From NCBI GenBank assembly GCA_019752635.1, contig JAIELX010000113.1, positions 1 through 49,501 on the forward strand: a DNA stretch of 49,501 nucleotides, read 5' to 3'. A program made the translations under genes and the position numbers. This DNA is from Candidatus Obscuribacterales bacterium. Its GTDB lineage: Bacteria > Cyanobacteriota > Vampirovibrionia > Obscuribacterales > Obscuribacteraceae. Within the stretch, counting starts at the first letter, position 1, and every line of letters begins with the position of its first letter. Below the pieces are notes generated by a model. The model saw only the letters and a list, made by a program, of their open reading frames with translations. It ran no database searches and was not told the origin of the DNA. Positions 1 through 8,121 of the stretch are shown piece by piece.

Positions 1-51
1 GGCAATTACGCCGATCGATAATGCAAGCAGAGTGGATTTTGTGAGAAGCAT
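1..51 (-). CDS. N-terminus of a secreted protein, cut by the window edge
   Basis: Only the first 17 codons are inside the window. They read MLLTKSTLLALSIGVIA, which looks like the start of a Sec signal peptide: one lysine followed by a hydrophobic core. A GGGAGG Shine-Dalgarno-like sequence lies about 8 bases upstream of the ATG at 51. The gene starts 34 bases after the end of the proline-rich secreted protein on the same strand, so the two are probably co-transcribed. The function cannot be told from this fragment. Confidence 0.5.
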   Translation of the reverse strand, partial: MLLTKSTLLALSIGVIA

Positions 52-85
52 TTTTTCCGTCCCTCCCGGGAACTTGTTCGCGAGA

Positions 86-772
86 CTAATAGGGTGCAAA
101 AGTCATAATGCCGGAGCCGTTTGACGGGGACGACCGCCTGCCGTACAGGTCCTGAGTCGGAACTGCTCCCGGTCTGCCTTGCCAGGGACCATCTTGCGAT
201 GTTTGTCCGGGCATGCCTTGTCCGAAGTCATATCTGCGCGTTCCTTCGTGCTTGTAACGTCCGAAGTCGCGAGAAGTTTGCCCACCCCATTTTTGTGTCG
301 GTGCACCACCGATGATGCCACCCGCCGGACCGACCGTTCCTATACCCACCGGTGGCGGGCGGAAGTCGCGTGGTCCGGAGAAGTTGCCATAGTCTCCACC
401 CGGGGTGGATGCTGGCGGCGGTACCCATTGGCTCGGTCCGAACGATCCGGGTGCGTGAACAGATGCCGGATTGTAGGGCAGGTAATATTCCTGACTGCCG
501 ATGCCACCAGGCATGTATGACTGGGAAGGCACCAAAGTGGCAGGTCCGAGGTGACCGGGGTTGACAGGAGCCGGCATCGATCCGTCACCAATGGCTGGTG
601 GTTGCCCGACCGGTGCTTGCACGTTTGGTGGCGTGTTGGTGGCACCTTGAATCAATGGCGTACGGAGTGTGTTGATCGGTGAGCCTGAAAGATCGCAGCC
701 CTGTGCCAGCACTGCCGGTGCACTGCAGGTTAGCAGCGCGGCAATGGCTAGAATCGGGGCGGACTTGATCAT
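86..772 (-). CDS. Secreted Pro/Gly-rich protein of unknown function
   Basis: I do not recognise a family. The frame is open back to 838, but the ATG at 772 is the likely start: it begins a typical signal peptide (MIKSAPILAIAALLTC, ending near ...PAVLAQG) and has AGGAG upstream. The mature part of about 200 residues is rich in Pro, Gly, Gln and Ser with almost no predicted hydrophobic core, so it is probably extended or disordered outside the membrane. It has one Cys just after the cleavage region. The C-terminal third is basic and tyrosine/glycine-rich (for example RDFGRYKHEG). It is followed 34 bases later by another gene with a signal peptide, suggesting a small operon of exported proteins. 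Coding status is inferred from the signal peptide and composition. Confidence 0.6.
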   Translation of the reverse strand: MIKSAPILAIAALLTCSAPAVLAQGCDLSGSPINTLRTPLIQGATNTPPNVQAPVGQPPAIGDGSMPAPVNPGHLGPATLVPSQSYMPGGIGSQEYYLPYNPASVHAPGSFGPSQWVPPPASTPGGDYGNFSGPRDFRPPPVGIGTVGPAGGIIGGAPTQKWGGQTSRDFGRYKHEGTRRYDFGQGMPGQTSQDGPWQGRPGAVPTQDLYGRRSSPSNGSGIMTFAPY

Positions 773-1114
773 TCGAGGTGTGGCTCCTGCGTCTTGCCGT
801 TCTCTCAACCAAGCTTTGCGCCGCTGAAGATAAGGCAAGTAGGATAACTTTAAGACTCCGCCTCATTGATGTCGTTGTGGTTTGTACGCAACCCCATGGG
901 AATTTCCCCACTCTCTTTGTTGAAAATGTCTCATGACATCCGGGTTCCGAGCATTTTTTCTTCGTGCTGAATCGCCCGAAAATTAGCCCCGATGCTCGGA
1001 GCAAGTGAGAAAAATGTAATACCCTCCGCTAGCCGTGCTCCGGACCGGCACTGCCGAGCCACCGTTGAAGCATTCCTTATATTGAAATGGACTGGACGTA
1101 ATTACTTGCAAAGC
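773..1114. other. Non-coding stretch between two minus-strand genes
   Basis: There is no convincing gene here. The longer minus-strand frame across 585-1004 lacks a ribosome-binding site and has ordinary noise composition. The stretch should contain the promoter of the secreted-protein pair, but I cannot point to clear -35/-10 boxes. Confidence 0.4.
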
Positions 1115-1147
1115 AAAGAGTCGGCATGAACACATTGCCGACTCTTT
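1115..1147 (-). terminator. Strong hairpin, probable terminator of the TPR gene
   Basis: A perfect 12-bp stem (AAAGAGTCGGCA pairing with TGCCGACTCTTT) encloses a 9-base loop. It lies about 100 bases after the stop of the minus-strand TPR gene. Read on the minus strand the stem ends in CTTT followed by GCTTT, a modest T-tract. Confidence 0.6.
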
Positions 1148-1243
1148 ACCGGGCTAAATATTTGCCGCTGTCTGTTCGCCGAGACTGCGGGCTTCGAAAA
1201 ACTAGTAGTTAGGCTGACGTGGTCGCACCAAATACGGTGCATT

Positions 1244-1609
1244 CTATCCGCGCTGCCAAAACAGAAATCGACTCCTTGGCTTACAGGGGTTGGGGCGTGG
1301 CTTCGTCATCGGACCGCGCTTCCAGACTACTTCGAGCTCGTCGTCATCATTTAGCTTTATTGTCTTTAGAGATTGTTCTGCTTTTTCCTTCATTACTGGA
1401 TCGGGGCAGAATTCCTTTAGATGGGTCATTTGTCTCAGACCCTGTTTCTTATCGCCCAGCTGAATGTGAGTCATTGCCAGGTACAATCGTGCTTCCCAAT
1501 GCTCCGGGCAGATATCGACTATGTTGCGGAAGCGTGTGTTCGCATCTTGGATCTTTCCTTCGCGGTATTTGTCGAGTGCTATTAAGAAAGATCCTTCAAC
1601 GAAAAACAT
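1244..1609 (-). CDS. Small tetratricopeptide-repeat protein
   Basis: This 121-residue protein has about two TPR-like helical pairs in residues 8-75: a segment around FLIALDKYREGKIQDANTRF followed by the typical P-x-x-x-EARLYLAMTHIQLGDKKQGL. The C-terminal 30 residues are basic and proline-rich and look unstructured. TPRs are protein-protein interaction scaffolds; the partner is unknown. No signal peptide or membrane segment is visible, so it is probably cytoplasmic. The ATG has AAGGA about 9 bases upstream. It is a single-gene unit with a strong hairpin downstream. Confidence 0.7.
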   Translation of the reverse strand: MFFVEGSFLIALDKYREGKIQDANTRFRNIVDICPEHWEARLYLAMTHIQLGDKKQGLRQMTHLKEFCPDPVMKEKAEQSLKTIKLNDDDELEVVWKRGPMTKPRPNPCKPRSRFLFWQRG

Positions 1610-2141
1610 GAGCTGCTGTCCTTATCGATACAGGGGCGCCGGTACCCGGAAGACTCCGTTGACCGTAATTCTATGGATAGCACAGGGTTTTCCAACAACC
1701 CTGCACACCTTCTTGTTCGGAAAAAAACAAACGGAACAGGTTCGTGTCTGTAAGGCGCGGTAGTGACTTGCTTTCGGAGAGATACAGCCTTTCGACCGCT
1801 CCTGGTCACCTTTGCGGAATTATGTGTTTTCCAGGGTGAACCCGGGGTTTTCCAACGCCACGGCTTCTCCTCCCTGGCGTCGTGTTCACCAGTGCGGGCG
1901 CCCCGATGGATTTGTTGAGCAGGTCTGACCAACAGACGGTCCGCACCCCGATTCTTGGCTGTTACCGAGCTTTGTGTTTTGCTTGGCAGGCGAAATTCAC
2001 CAAGCGAAACGCAGAGAGAAGGAACTGCAAGAGGAAAAGAATTTTGACGCTCTTGGCAGGCACCACTAGCGGTGACCGATCTGGTGGCGCGGATCTTCGG
2101 CATTTCGGCAACCAGCGCCACTTCATTTGAAAAAAATTTGT
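1610..2141. other. Non-coding divergent intergenic region
   Basis: About 530 bases separate the TPR gene from the coiled-coil gene. A long minus-strand frame (1582-2157) crosses it but has no ribosome-binding site, no family resemblance and random-looking composition, so I treat it as chance. A short direct similarity, GGTTTTCCAAC, occurs near 1686 and 1848. I see no RNA gene. Confidence 0.4.
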
Positions 2142-2170
2142 TTGTGCAATTGATCACTTGCGGCTATGAT
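2142..2170 (+). promoter_or_regulatory. Possible sigma-70-type promoter of the coiled-coil gene
   Basis: TTGTGC (2142-2147) and TATGAT (2165-2170) are separated by exactly 17 bases. The -10 box matches the consensus at five of six positions, the -35 box only at about three. This placement supports the downstream GTG at 2196 as the real start codon. Confidence 0.35.
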
Positions 2171-2195
2171 ATCGGGCAGAAAGGGGAGCGCGCCG

Positions 2196-2894
2196 GTGGA
2201 AACGCAAAGAGCATTAGCCGAAACAAACACACAAGGATCTGCAGTCGATCATGAGGAGGCAATCGCCCTCCAAGGATTGGACGACCTGTTTCAATGGGCA
2301 TCAGAGATGGTGGCTGATGGATTGGATGGGCGCACAAGACGTGCACGTGAGCAGCGCATCAAATCAAAAGTATTAACCGTTATTCATCAGAATGCGGCGA
2401 TGCAAGCGAAATCAAAATATGCAGACGAAGTTGAATATCTGCACAGACGAGTTATCGCTTTGCAAAATGTAGTAACAGAAAAGTTGGAAGACTCTGTGGT
2501 AATCCGGCAAGTTATGCTTGCACAGCATCTGTCTTTGCAGCGGGTGCCCGAACTCGAAGAAAAGATTCGTGTGCTGGAGACCGAACGAGTTGATCGAAAA
2601 GTTGTAGAGCAGCAGCATGCCCAGTTGCACGGACTTATCGATCGGCTTCAGGCAGAAGTCGGTCGCTATGAGATTGTCGAAGTTGAGCGCGATCGCTTAG
2701 AGATCGAATGCAAACAACTTATCACCGCTTTGGCTCGCCTCAAAGCTGAGCGTGATTTTTTGGAAGAGCTTGTTGAAACCTGCGAGACGGAAAACGCGAG
2801 GCTGGCAAACTTACTACGTGATTCCAAAGCCGAAGTCGAGCAATTGAAGCAGCGGCGGTGGTGGCATTTGTTTCTGCCCTGCAAAACAAAATAG
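2196..2894 (+). CDS. Coiled-coil protein of unknown function
   Basis: A protein of about 232 residues. The frame is open from an ATG at 2166, but that ATG lies in a likely -10 box, while the GTG at 2196 has GGGGAG 7 bases upstream, so I choose the GTG. After an N-terminal part with a short helical segment (LDDLFQWASEM), the protein from about residue 60 to 220 is almost continuous heptad-like sequence rich in Glu, Lys, Arg, Leu and Val, for example LEEKIRVLETERVDRK and LEELVETCETENARLANLL. It should form a long coiled coil. The end is short, aromatic and basic (RRWWHLFLPCKTK). There is no signal peptide. It may be a structural or scaffold protein. It converges on the GT20 gene and shares a hairpin terminator with it. 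Confidence 0.75.
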   Translation: METQRALAETNTQGSAVDHEEAIALQGLDDLFQWASEMVADGLDGRTRRAREQRIKSKVLTVIHQNAAMQAKSKYADEVEYLHRRVIALQNVVTEKLEDSVVIRQVMLAQHLSLQRVPELEEKIRVLETERVDRKVVEQQHAQLHGLIDRLQAEVGRYEIVEVERDRLEIECKQLITALARLKAERDFLEELVETCETENARLANLLRDSKAEVEQLKQRRWWHLFLPCKTK

Positions 2895-2902
2895 AAAAGG
2901 CA

Positions 2903-2968
2903 AAAACATTCAGGACCCGGTCCGTGTCACCAACTTGTGAGTGCTCGGTCCTGGTCCTGGAATGTTTT
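2903..2968. terminator. Bidirectional hairpin between convergent genes
   Basis: The left arm 2903-2917 (AAAACATTCAGGACC) pairs with the right arm 2953-2968 with a single bulged G. The inner segment contains further GGTCC/GGACC complementarity. A-rich sequence on the left and TTTTGCTTT on the right make it usable from both strands. It sits between the stop codons of the coiled-coil gene and the GT20 gene. Confidence 0.6.
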
Positions 2969-2997
2969 GCTTTGATCCAGGAGATAGTCTCCGCGGG

Positions 2998-4434
2998 TTA
3001 AACTGGTACGCTTCTCAAGTTGTTGACGACGGAATTGCTCGTTGTGTTGCTGACCGCAACTTGTGCAGCAATTTGATGCCACCAATCGCTTAAGGTATTG
3101 TCGGACAATCTCATGTTCATCCTGGTGATTCGACGCGCGCGTTCGGTCTGGTTCATGGTTAGCGCAGTTTCCAGCGCCGAGGCTACGTTGTCGGCGTCGT
3201 GAGGGTCGATGGTGAGCGCTTCTTCGTTCAACTCATGCCAGGCGCCTGCTCCTTGCGAGAGTATCAGGACGCCGGGCTTGCGAATCTGCGAGGCCACGAA
3301 CTCCTTGGCTGTCAGGTTCAGGCCGTCTCTTACGGGATTGACCAGCATTGCTGCCGCGTCGCGGTAGAGCACAGACAGCTCGGCGCCCGTACAGGGGTGC
3401 TCCAACCATGTGAGCGGAGACCAGTGGTCCGTTCTCCACTTCGACTCTAGTTTAGCTGCTTCGACTTTGCACTGATTCCAGTACGAGTCGAAAACGTCAA
3501 TGCCGCCTCTGGTTCGTCCGCAGAGCTGGACGAAGTTCACCCTGGCGCGCCAGGCCGGATTGCGCTCGAGAAATCGGTCTATTGCGCGGAAGCGTTCAAG
3601 CACGCCCTTTGTGTAGTCGGCCCGATCCACTGACAGGACATAAGGAACGCCGCTGTGCAGCCACGAGAACTCCGAACCGCGCAGGCGGATTTGGGGAATC
3701 GCGGCGGCGTTTTTCCAAAACGAATTCTCAATGCCTAGCGGTGCCACCACAACATTAGTTTTGCGTCCGGCGAAATCGGTATCGGGTGCGGACCAGGGCA
3801 TGGACATCGCTTCCACTGCGCGTCCGCGAATAACTGAACTCGATTCGAAGTCCACATGCAGACCGTGAAGATGGCGGTGCACGAAAGTCAAGAAATTCTC
3901 CGCATACTCAGCCGTATGGAAGCCGATTATTTCTGCTGCTACCATACTTCTGGCAATTTGCATCAGCGGAGGAACGTGCTGAGGATCGACTGTCTTTGGC
4001 CACGGAATGTGCCAGAAAACCAGTGACTGTACTGAAGATTTGTATAAGAGATCAGGCATCAGCGCCAATTGATAGTCTTGCACGAATATTTTTCTATCGG
4101 AGTTGGCTTCGTTGTCAGCTAATACGGTGCGGGTCAGAATTCGATTGGCCGCTACGTAGAGTTTGTGGTCCTCGGCTCTGAAGCGCGCATACTGAGGAAG
4201 ATCATGCATGACAGGCCACAGAAATTCGTTGCAGTAACGGTAGTGACCGTCGATTACTGCTTGCGGAATTCCTGTCAATTCGCGATAAGGTTCGTCAGGA
4301 TGCTCTGTCGCATGTAATGACGTACCGGATAAATGCCACCATGTTCCGTTGTAAGCGTGTTCGCGCCACAAATGAGCGAGTGCTGAAGATACTCCTCCGG
4401 CCATTCCTGGACCACGGTACGAGATAATATTCAT
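2998..4434 (-). CDS. otsA: Trehalose-6-phosphate synthase-like glycosyltransferase (GT20)
   Basis: A 478-residue GT20 enzyme, the normal length for OtsA, which joins UDP- or ADP-glucose to glucose-6-phosphate to give trehalose-6-phosphate in osmotic and desiccation protection. Family motifs are present in order: a Gly-rich N-terminal loop (RGPGMAGGVSSAL), WPVMHDLPQYARF, VQDYQLALMPDLL (OtsA usually has HDYHL), FWHIPWP with His142, VDRADYTKGVLERF with Arg271 and Lys276, and NPVRDGLNLTAKEFVAS followed by GVLILSQGAGAWHEL. The residues corresponding to the donor-phosphate-binding Arg/Lys pair are kept. GGAGG lies 8 bases before the ATG. No otsB phosphatase is adjacent. The alternative is a related GT20 such as glucosylglycerol-phosphate synthase, which sequence reading alone cannot exclude. 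Confidence 0.85.
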   Translation of the reverse strand: MNIISYRGPGMAGGVSSALAHLWREHAYNGTWWHLSGTSLHATEHPDEPYRELTGIPQAVIDGHYRYCNEFLWPVMHDLPQYARFRAEDHKLYVAANRILTRTVLADNEANSDRKIFVQDYQLALMPDLLYKSSVQSLVFWHIPWPKTVDPQHVPPLMQIARSMVAAEIIGFHTAEYAENFLTFVHRHLHGLHVDFESSSVIRGRAVEAMSMPWSAPDTDFAGRKTNVVVAPLGIENSFWKNAAAIPQIRLRGSEFSWLHSGVPYVLSVDRADYTKGVLERFRAIDRFLERNPAWRARVNFVQLCGRTRGGIDVFDSYWNQCKVEAAKLESKWRTDHWSPLTWLEHPCTGAELSVLYRDAAAMLVNPVRDGLNLTAKEFVASQIRKPGVLILSQGAGAWHELNEEALTIDPHDADNVASALETALTMNQTERARRITRMNMRLSDNTLSDWWHQIAAQVAVSNTTSNSVVNNLRSVPV

Positions 4435-4510
4435 GGAAAGGGCCTCCGATCCCTAATGCCTTGGTGCGGACTCTAAGACATGATGAACGGGGTTCCTGAA
4501 CTTCTGTGTC

Positions 4511-4723
4511 TTAGGCTGCAGGAAGATTGGTACCGGGTTTCCGAAGCCTGTGTATAGAGGCGGTGGCAGCAGGAATTGTAGTCATTGCCTTTCTGGACGA
4601 AGTGCGTGAACGCACTGCTGCTTCATCTAGATGGTCGATGAAAGTGATCAACTGAATCTCGAGCACTCGTTTGCAATCGGGACTCAGTGAACTCAGTGAA
4701 TTGTCGTATATGTAGCCGGGCAT
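4511..4723 (-). CDS. Possible small hypothetical protein
   Basis: A 70-residue frame begins MPGYIYDNSLSSLSPDCKRV and has GGAGG about 10 bases upstream of its ATG. It lies 76 bases upstream of the GT20 gene on the same strand. The first half is predicted helical (KRVLEIQLITFIDHLDEAA); the second half is Ser/Thr/Arg/Pro-rich and looks unstructured. No family is recognised. It is kept because of the ribosome-binding site and position, but it may be chance. Confidence 0.4.
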   Translation of the reverse strand: MPGYIYDNSLSSLSPDCKRVLEIQLITFIDHLDEAAVRSRTSSRKAMTTIPAATASIHRLRKPGTNLPAA

Positions 4724-5315
4724 TTTCCTGGACCTCCATTGCTGATCACATCGTATTTGCTGAAGCGGTTACTCGACAATCCAGCATTGCAGTCATCAAA
4801 TTTGTAAGGGAGCCTAACAACCGTGATCTACCGCTAACAGGGTATCCCTCAATTGCGGTACCGAGAGTGATGTCGTCTGTAAGGGTGTCGGGGGCGATTC
4901 AAGGGCGAAGTCTGCGCAATACTGCGCCCGGGGGCGGCAGAGAGAAGATCGTCGTGAAATGTTGAAGATCTTGAGGTACGGTCTCCGGCTCTGATACCAA
5001 ATCCGACACCGAATGTTTCCGATGGCTTATAGATCAATTAGAGCAGCTTCTTACCGGTTGGGTATCAACAGCGCTGTTAGTACGGCGCTTTTTACTAAAA
5101 AATGAAGAAATCCCCGAAATGATTCGGTTCAAGATTTAGTTACTTTTCTTGAATCGGTCTTGCCAAAAATTTTCGACCTGAAGCTGGTCCGTGCTCTTGT
5201 CTTTTCGAAGACGGCGCGTGCGACCGCTCCACGAAACTATTGCCGAATCTATTATTAGGGCACTCGGGACCGCCGCAAGTTGTCTGCACGATCAGGAGTG
5301 GCAATTCAGCCGACC
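4724..5315. other. Long non-coding region upstream of the two-component operon
   Basis: No convincing gene is present; short frames on either strand lack ribosome-binding sites. A small hairpin with a TTCG tetraloop (5199-5212, GTCTT-TTCG-AAGAC) is visible. The stretch is unusually long for this gene-dense region, so it may hold regulatory DNA for the sensor-kinase operon. Confidence 0.4.
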
Positions 5316-5365
5316 GATCATAAGGGTTTACCGCTTATTGATCAGGGAAACCCATGGTAAATGGG
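5316..5365 (+). promoter_or_regulatory. Overlapping inverted repeats upstream of the sensor kinase
   Basis: GATCATAAG (5316-5324) pairs with CTTATTGATC (5334-5343) apart from one extra T. GGGTTT (5324-5329) can pair instead with AAACCC (5348-5353), and CCCAT (5351-5355) with ATGGG (5361-5365). The alternatives share bases and exclude one another. This could be an operator or a leader switch about 215-260 bases before the kinase start. Confidence 0.3.
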
Positions 5366-5578
5366 TGTGATAATTGGAGTGTTCCAACTTGCAATCAACT
5401 GAATTGACGGCAGTGCGAACACTACTCACTATTTTGTCTCTAATGGGGCTATTATTGAGTATCGGAATCTGTTCACCAACCCGAGTTTGGCAATGATTGA
5501 CGCGAGGTTGTCGCTTTCAATATGCGGTGTTTCGGGGGTCGGTTCTAAGACGCGGAATTTGCGGGGAGTTTATTGCTA

Positions 5579-7285
5579 ATGGCTTCGGGAAATCCAGCAA
5601 TACTTTTGGTGGACGATCAGCCCGCCAACCTGATGTCTCTAGAAGAGATCTTGAGAGATCCGCAGCTTGAGCTGGTTACTGCTCGCTCAGGTGATGAAGC
5701 TCTGAAACTTATTCTCAAGCGCGAATTCGCGGTGGTTCTTCTCGACGTAAATATGCCGGGAATGGATGGTTTTGAGACTGCTAGCCTCATTCGTGCGCGC
5801 GATAAGTCGAAACATCTGCCAATAATTTTTCTGACGGCGATGTATACCGATGATATGTCCGCGGCTCGCGGCTACTCGCTGGGTGCCGTCGATTACCTCT
5901 ATAAACCGTATGTCCCTGAGATCCTTCGATCGAAAGTCGCCGTGTTTGTTGATCTCTATAACAAGACGGAAGAAATTCGACGCCAATCCATAATTATGCG
6001 AGAAATGGAGCAACGCGAGTACGAAGCTCGATTGCTCGAACAGCGGCAGCGAATGGAGGCACAGTCAATTTTGATGCGAGAAGAACATCGGATCTCTCGC
6101 TCCATATTGGAACACGCCCCAATAGGAATTGCACGACTTGATCGCACTAACACCATAATCGAAATAAATGAAGAGTTCGCTCGCTTGTTTAAATTAGAGC
6201 GCTCCGATCTTGTGCGCAGGAATCTCTTTGATGCTGTGCCGTGCTTAGAAGAAGAAAGCATCAAGCAGGCCGTAGCCGAAAACCAGCCCTTGTTCAAAGA
6301 GGGACTAAAGATGAACGGCACGACTCACGCGAGCGACGAAAAGCATGGACGTTTCTTTGATTTGGCAGTTTGGCCGATCAAGGGACGAGAGAGTCTCTCC
6401 GGGGCTGTCTTTATGGTGCTCGATGTATCTGAGCGCACGCGGTTGAGTCAGCAGCGCGATGATTTTGTGGCAACGCTGGCACATGATTTGCAAACGCCTG
6501 TGATCGCGTCTGATCGTGCGCTGGAGTTGTTGCAGGAAACGCTGCAGCACCTGTTCTCGCAGGAACACCGGAAACTAGTTTCGATGCTTCGCGATAACAA
6601 TACGACTCTCTTGAATATGATTCAGAGTTTGCTTGAAATTTATCGGTATGAGGCTGGCGCTCAACCGTTGTATTTCGATGAAGTGGACTTGCAGTTAGTC
6701 GCAGAAACTTGTGCTCGCGAAATAAGCCCGTTGGCTCAGCAGCATGGTATTCAGTTGAGAGTCGAGATTCCGGGAGATGTACAAAAGATTATGGCGGATC
6801 GTGTGGCCGTTCGTCGCGTGATAATGAACCTTATGGACAATGCCATCAAGTACACGCCCGGAGGCGGGGAAATTGAGGTCTTCGCAGAGAATCTTGACGG
6901 CAAGGTTCGTCTGGAGATTGCCGATACCGGAATTGGAATCAGTAATGATGCATTGCCAAGATTGTTTAATCGATATTGGCATCGCGGCGATAAACGCATC
7001 AGTGAACGCGCCAATAACAAGCAGAGTTGCGGGCTCGGGCTCTACTTGTGCAAACAGATAGTAGATGCTCATAACGGTCGTATCTGGTGTGTGAGTCAGC
7101 CGGGCAAAGGAAGCCGTTTTACGGTAGAGTTTCCCTGCGGGGTTACACGCTCGCTACCTGCAACCACCCATCCGTCGGTGGCATTCTTGCCCGCAGTAAT
7201 TTCTTTGGCCGATCCGCCGGACGGTCCGGTTATGATGGTTGCCGATCAAGAGGAGGAGATTAGATGCCAGACGAAGACCTCATAG
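5579..7285 (+). CDS. Hybrid sensor histidine kinase: receiver-PAS-HisKA-HATPase
   Basis: A 568-residue soluble two-component kinase. Residues about 1-125 form a receiver (acidic pair in LLVDDQPAN, phospho-acceptor Asp56 in LLDVNMPGMDG, FLTA, LYKPY). A helical linker follows (about 130-180), then a PAS domain (about 182-285, HAPIGIARLDRTNTIIEIN). The HisKA dimerisation helix carries His302 in AHDLQTP. The HATPase has Asn421 in the N-box (MDNAIKYTPGGG), ADTGIGIS and GLGLYLCKQIV. No membrane segment is present, so it senses a cytoplasmic signal or takes phosphate from another kinase through its own receiver. The frame opens at TTG 5573, but the ATG at 5579 has the better spacing to GGGGAG. It overlaps the next gene by 22 bases, so the pair is translationally coupled. 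About 45 residues beyond the ATPase domain look unstructured. Confidence 0.9.
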   Translation: MASGNPAILLVDDQPANLMSLEEILRDPQLELVTARSGDEALKLILKREFAVVLLDVNMPGMDGFETASLIRARDKSKHLPIIFLTAMYTDDMSAARGYSLGAVDYLYKPYVPEILRSKVAVFVDLYNKTEEIRRQSIIMREMEQREYEARLLEQRQRMEAQSILMREEHRISRSILEHAPIGIARLDRTNTIIEINEEFARLFKLERSDLVRRNLFDAVPCLEEESIKQAVAENQPLFKEGLKMNGTTHASDEKHGRFFDLAVWPIKGRESLSGAVFMVLDVSERTRLSQQRDDFVATLAHDLQTPVIASDRALELLQETLQHLFSQEHRKLVSMLRDNNTTLLNMIQSLLEIYRYEAGAQPLYFDEVDLQLVAETCAREISPLAQQHGIQLRVEIPGDVQKIMADRVAVRRVIMNLMDNAIKYTPGGGEIEVFAENLDGKVRLEIADTGIGISNDALPRLFNRYWHRGDKRISERANNKQSCGLGLYLCKQIVDAHNGRIWCVSQPGKGSRFTVEFPCGVTRSLPATTHPSVAFLPAVISLADPPDGPVMMVADQEEEIRCQTKTS

Positions 7286-7941
7286 AAGTAATGATCGTTG
7301 AGGATCACGAGTTTACTCGTGTGGGTCTCAAGCTCAGCCTGGAGCAGGCATCGAATCTCAAAGTTGTGGGCGAAGCCTCCGACGGCAGAGAGGCCGTAGC
7401 GCTGGCGCAGACTCTACAACCAGATATCGTAATTATGGATATCGAGATGGAAGAGATGAACGGCATCGAGGCCACGCGTCTAATTCGTCAGAACCTGCCC
7501 AATTGCAGAATCATCATGCTGACCTCTCATACTAGTGACGAAGAGATTTTTGCCGCACTGGGCGCCGGGGCTAATGGTTATTGCTTGAAAAAAACTTCCA
7601 GCAAAGATCTCCTCAATGTTATTCGAACGGTTGCCGGCGGCGCCGTTTGGCTTGATCCCGGCATCGCCAATCGTGTTCTTTGCGCTTATGCTACTGGCGG
7701 TCCACAAGCCAGTACTGTTCGCACCAGGTCGCGAACCGGCAACACTTCGTTATCGCCTCGCGAAACTGAAATTCTTCGGCTTGTAGCGGCTGGATTAAGC
7801 AATCAGCAGATTGCCGAACGCCTTTGTATCGGGCTTGAGACTGTTAAAACTCATATGCGCCATATCATGGAAAAGCTGATGGTCTCAGATCGCACTGAGG
7901 CCGCGGTGAAAGCAATGAAACAGGGGCTCATAAATAGCTGA
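7264..7941 (+). CDS. NarL/LuxR-family response regulator
   Basis: A 225-residue DNA-binding regulator. The receiver domain (1-125) has the acidic pair (IVEDHE), phospho-acceptor Asp59 (IVIMDIEMEEMNG), MLTSH, and the conserved Lys in GYCLKK. After a linker, the LuxR-type helix-turn-helix (about 160-222) reads LSPRETEILRLVAAGLSNQQ followed by IAERLCIGLETVKTHMRHI. It starts inside the end of the histidine kinase with a strong GAGGAGG site 7 bases before its ATG, so the kinase is its probable partner. Its targets are unknown; the paralogous receiver gene facing it and the kinase promoter are candidates. Confidence 0.92.
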   Translation: MPDEDLIEVMIVEDHEFTRVGLKLSLEQASNLKVVGEASDGREAVALAQTLQPDIVIMDIEMEEMNGIEATRLIRQNLPNCRIIMLTSHTSDEEIFAALGAGANGYCLKKTSSKDLLNVIRTVAGGAVWLDPGIANRVLCAYATGGPQASTVRTRSRTGNTSLSPRETEILRLVAAGLSNQQIAERLCIGLETVKTHMRHIMEKLMVSDRTEAAVKAMKQGLINS

Positions 7942-8121
7942 ATCCTTGTTGAAGGCGCCTGTGCGTAGACAGCGACGTTGCGAAAGGTTATGGATTTGGC
8001 TGGCGGATTCGGTTTCTGGCACCTGGTAATCGGTGCATCGCTTGGCTCAACGTTGATTTTTCACTGAAACGTGTTCAGGAAGCCTTTTGTCGCCGCAGCC
8101 GGACGGGCCCGAAGCCTGAAG

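Noticed and set aside
1582..2157. Minus-strand frame of 191 codons upstream of the TPR gene
   Set aside because: No ribosome-binding site, no domain, composition like random translation, and it overlaps the TPR start in another frame.
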